A DNA stretch of 64,000 nucleotides, from the NCBI GenBank assembly GCA_011033025.1, contig WFMF01000417.1, positions 62,001-126,000 on the forward strand, given 5' to 3'. The notes under the pieces were generated by a model, which saw only the letters and a program-made list of their open reading frames with translations, had not been told where the DNA came from and did no database searches. Positions 62,075-64,000 of this stretch are shown here, piece after piece. Positions within the stretch are counted from its first letter, which is position 1. Each line of letters starts with the position of its first letter. The stretch is from Beroe forskalii (lineage: Eukaryota; Ctenophora; Nuda; Beroida; Beroidae). Made by a program: the position numbers and the translations under genes.

Positions 62075-63592
62075 TTACTCAGGAGTGAGTGTTACGTTCT
62101 CCAAGTCGTCCTGTCTGTCGTGTTGGATGAGAAGATCCTCCCTTCTGAGGGAGGAAGATTAGATGAAGAAAACATAATGAATGAAGACATAATTTATCGC
62201 TAAATTTATTGGTAATTTACTAAATTAAAGCAAAATTGATCGGTAAATTCACTGATTTTTCACAAAAGTCATTCCAACTCACTCCTTGAACTCGCTGAGG
62301 ACTTCCCCCAACAGCACGTCTAGTAGAGTGTAAACCAGCTGTTTATTGAACTGTTTGTTCTGTACTCCGTTGTAGATGGTAAGAAGGGCATCATCCACCC
62401 TCTCCCTACCCAACACTTTCTTCATCGGACCTGGAGATATGGGGCAAATATTCAACTTGAAAACATGGCTATAAACTGTGGAGCCATTTTAAATCGTCCA
62501 AACGTTTGTGGAAGATTCCAATTTGATTTCGGTACCTGGTATTTTATGGAGCATTTCCACCCTTGCCATGTCTGCCCTTTCTTTGATTTCTTCAGGTCCA
62601 CGTGCTTCTGTGTCAAAGAACAGTATGTCTGAAATAGGGAGGCGGTTTAAAGCTGATTTAGAACTATCAGAATTCTAAAATATCACTTGGTATAGAAATG
62701 ATAAAGATATCTGAAAGAATTCAAAAGATGTTCACAAAAGTATCATTTTCACTGACCGCGCGCCATCTCGATGATCTCCACGATCTCCTTTTCCTGCAGC
62801 ACCAGGTTCATCTTGTAGTTGAGGTAGGAGATAACAAAGTGGTCGATGGTGTTCTTTAGGACCAGGAGCAAGGAACATACGGCGTGTATCAGGATGTCTG
62901 GCAGACGTCCTGGGGACAATGGGATTAGATTGCTGGGGATAATGGGATTAGATTGTTTGGGGACAATGGGATTAGACGGACGATGAGATAAGATGAGCCT
63001 GAGGACAATGGAGTTTGGCTTCCTAGGGATGATGGGATTAGGTTGAGAGGATCCGAGGGACAGGGGATTGAAGAGAAGAATTCAAAGATTCCTAAAGGCT
63101 TTAAATTTTGAGGAAAACAATGCGGTAAATTCTTGAAAATAGAGGATACAGAAAATGGTATAGTAACGTATACCTAGCAGAAGGATAGTGTATAGCAGGC
63201 ACTCCGTAACCCCTGTCAGTTGCATGTATATGGCATCAGTGTGTGAGTGTCTCTTAGCAAGCTCTTCTTTTACCTTTTCCTGAGTTACAAAAAGTCATGT
63301 GTTAACAATACGATGACAAGTGGTATTAGAGAGGTAAATTCAGACACAAATGTATCACATGGACATATTCTGTCTTACAAACATGACCCAACCAAATCCC
63401 TCCCAATATTCTTGTAGTACCTGCATTTCCTTCGCATCTTGTACCTCCCTGCTCCCAGCCAGAGGATCTTGCCCCTTCCTTTGAAGGGTGGGTGTGGATA
63501 CCGGGGTCGTGGGGTTGCTGCTTATCTCACTGTCTGCGGAATGAGTGGAGGTACACTCATATCTCATGATAGCACGAGTGGTAGTTTGACTT
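62075..63592 (-). CDS. SNX14: SNX14-like sorting nexin, C-terminal exons (partial)
   Basis: Six exons join in frame on the minus strand: 63421..63592, 63174..63279, 62757..62909, 62536..62628, 62283..62430 and 62075..62144. The product reads a Ser/Thr/Pro linker, then GRLPDILIHAVCSLLL, HFVISYLNYKMNLVLQEK, ARDILFFDTE, IPGPMKKVLG and NKQFNKQLVYTLLDVLL. This is the C-terminal nexin domain of the SNX13/14/25 group; the NKQL-VY-LLD end is closest to SNX14 as I remember it. SNX14 is an ER-anchored PXA-RGS-PX protein acting in lipid handling; those domains would be upstream, beyond the edge. The first exon shown starts with a split codon after a GGACAG acceptor, so more exons are expected. The last exon has tandem acceptors CAGAAG, giving proteins differing by one residue (Arg present or absent). 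Confidence 0.65.
62910..63040. repeat. Intron minisatellite in the SNX14-like gene
   Basis: Four to five units of GGGGACAATGGGATTAGAT, with variants, in the intron between 62909 and 63174. The fourth unit is diverged. Confidence 0.75.
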
Positions 63593-64000
63593 CTGTCCAA
63601 AATTTAATTAATTTTAAGTAGCGCCGCGCGCCATAAAGCAGAAATCAACAAAATTAGGCAGTACGTGTGAGCTATAAAGAATAACCGCGCGTTACGCAGG
63701 AAATTTTCGAAATGTGCTAAAAAATGTGCCAAATGGTCACAAAGTTTGTTATCATCTGTGTTGAGCAGTCGAGCCACGGGCATCACCCAAATATGGAGAT
63801 ATTCCAGGATGTGAATTGCAGTCAGTCACAGAACTACTGCTAAATAATGTAGGAAAGTAGGTAGTAGGTACGTATCAAATATCACACTTCACAGAAATAT
63901 CGCAGAAAAGCAAGATAATCATCGCAACTAACTTGTTCCCTGAATGTTTCCACAGTAACCCGGAGTAACAGACTTGCACACAGACTTCAGAAAAGGAAAC
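63593..64000. other. Probable upstream intron of the SNX14-like gene, no exon identified
   Basis: A 60-codon minus-strand frame (63604-63786) contains MPVARLLNTDDNKLCDHLAHF but runs into low-quality hydrophobic sequence. I found no clear splice sites around it, so it is left uncalled. Confidence 0.4.

Overview
This is nuclear DNA from a eukaryote, almost certainly an animal and probably a marine invertebrate. Five of the six host genes are conserved animal genes (REXO1-like, PCYOX1, HTATIP2, FDXR, a SNX14-like nexin). They are split by short GT-AG introns whose phases agree at every junction I checked. The sixth is an intronless LDLa-repeat GPCR of the relaxin-receptor/GRL101 kind. The standard genetic code fits throughout. 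The phylum cannot be fixed from the sequence; the compact genes with short introns would suit a non-bilaterian or another small-intron invertebrate, but this is inference.

Layout. 1-625: first two coding exons of a REXO1-like gene on the minus strand, running off the left edge. 2.6-11.2 kb: satellites (a ~335-bp C-tract repeat, a ~40-bp G-tract minisatellite, a ~353-bp repeat, a 368-bp duplication, a 29-bp repeat). 11.3-15.6 kb: possible promoter, a 38-bp repeat and the GPCR gene. 15.8-21.4 kb: small palindromic and tandem mobile-type repeats. 21.4-27.9 kb: a 6.46-kb long-inverted-repeat element with a 1.28-kb MULE-like transposon nested in its left arm (9-bp target duplication, transposase remnant). 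28.2-31.9 kb: main 29-bp satellite array. 31.9-43.1 kb: 353-bp and 335-bp satellites interrupted by a 5.9-kb CR1/L2-like LINE, itself broken by a 1.44-kb fold-back element. 43.2 kb: a possible orphan terminal exon. 43.4-46.7 kb: degenerate repeats, multi-armed palindromes and a 244-bp mobile element. 46.7-53.2 kb: a second 6.46-kb long-inverted-repeat element with an exact 8-bp target duplication. 53.2-54.2 kb: hairpins and GC-rich tandem repeats. 54.4-63.6 kb: a dense minus-strand gene block in the order PCYOX1, HTATIP2 (apparently nested on the same strand in PCYOX1 intron 1), FDXR, SNX14-like.

The right-hand genes are housekeeping functions: prenylcysteine salvage in the endomembrane lumen, an atypical SDR regulator, mitochondrial electron supply to ferredoxin, and a membrane-anchored nexin. 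Nothing shows that they form a pathway; they share strand and close spacing only. About three quarters of the window is repeats or mobile DNA. The nesting gives a relative history: 353-bp satellite, then LINE, then fold-back element; and 6.46-kb palindrome, then MULE.

Limits: no searches were run. Exon boundaries come from reading splice signals and frame by eye and may be off by a base or two. Family names for the GPCR, REXO1-like and SNX14-like genes rest on remembered motifs.
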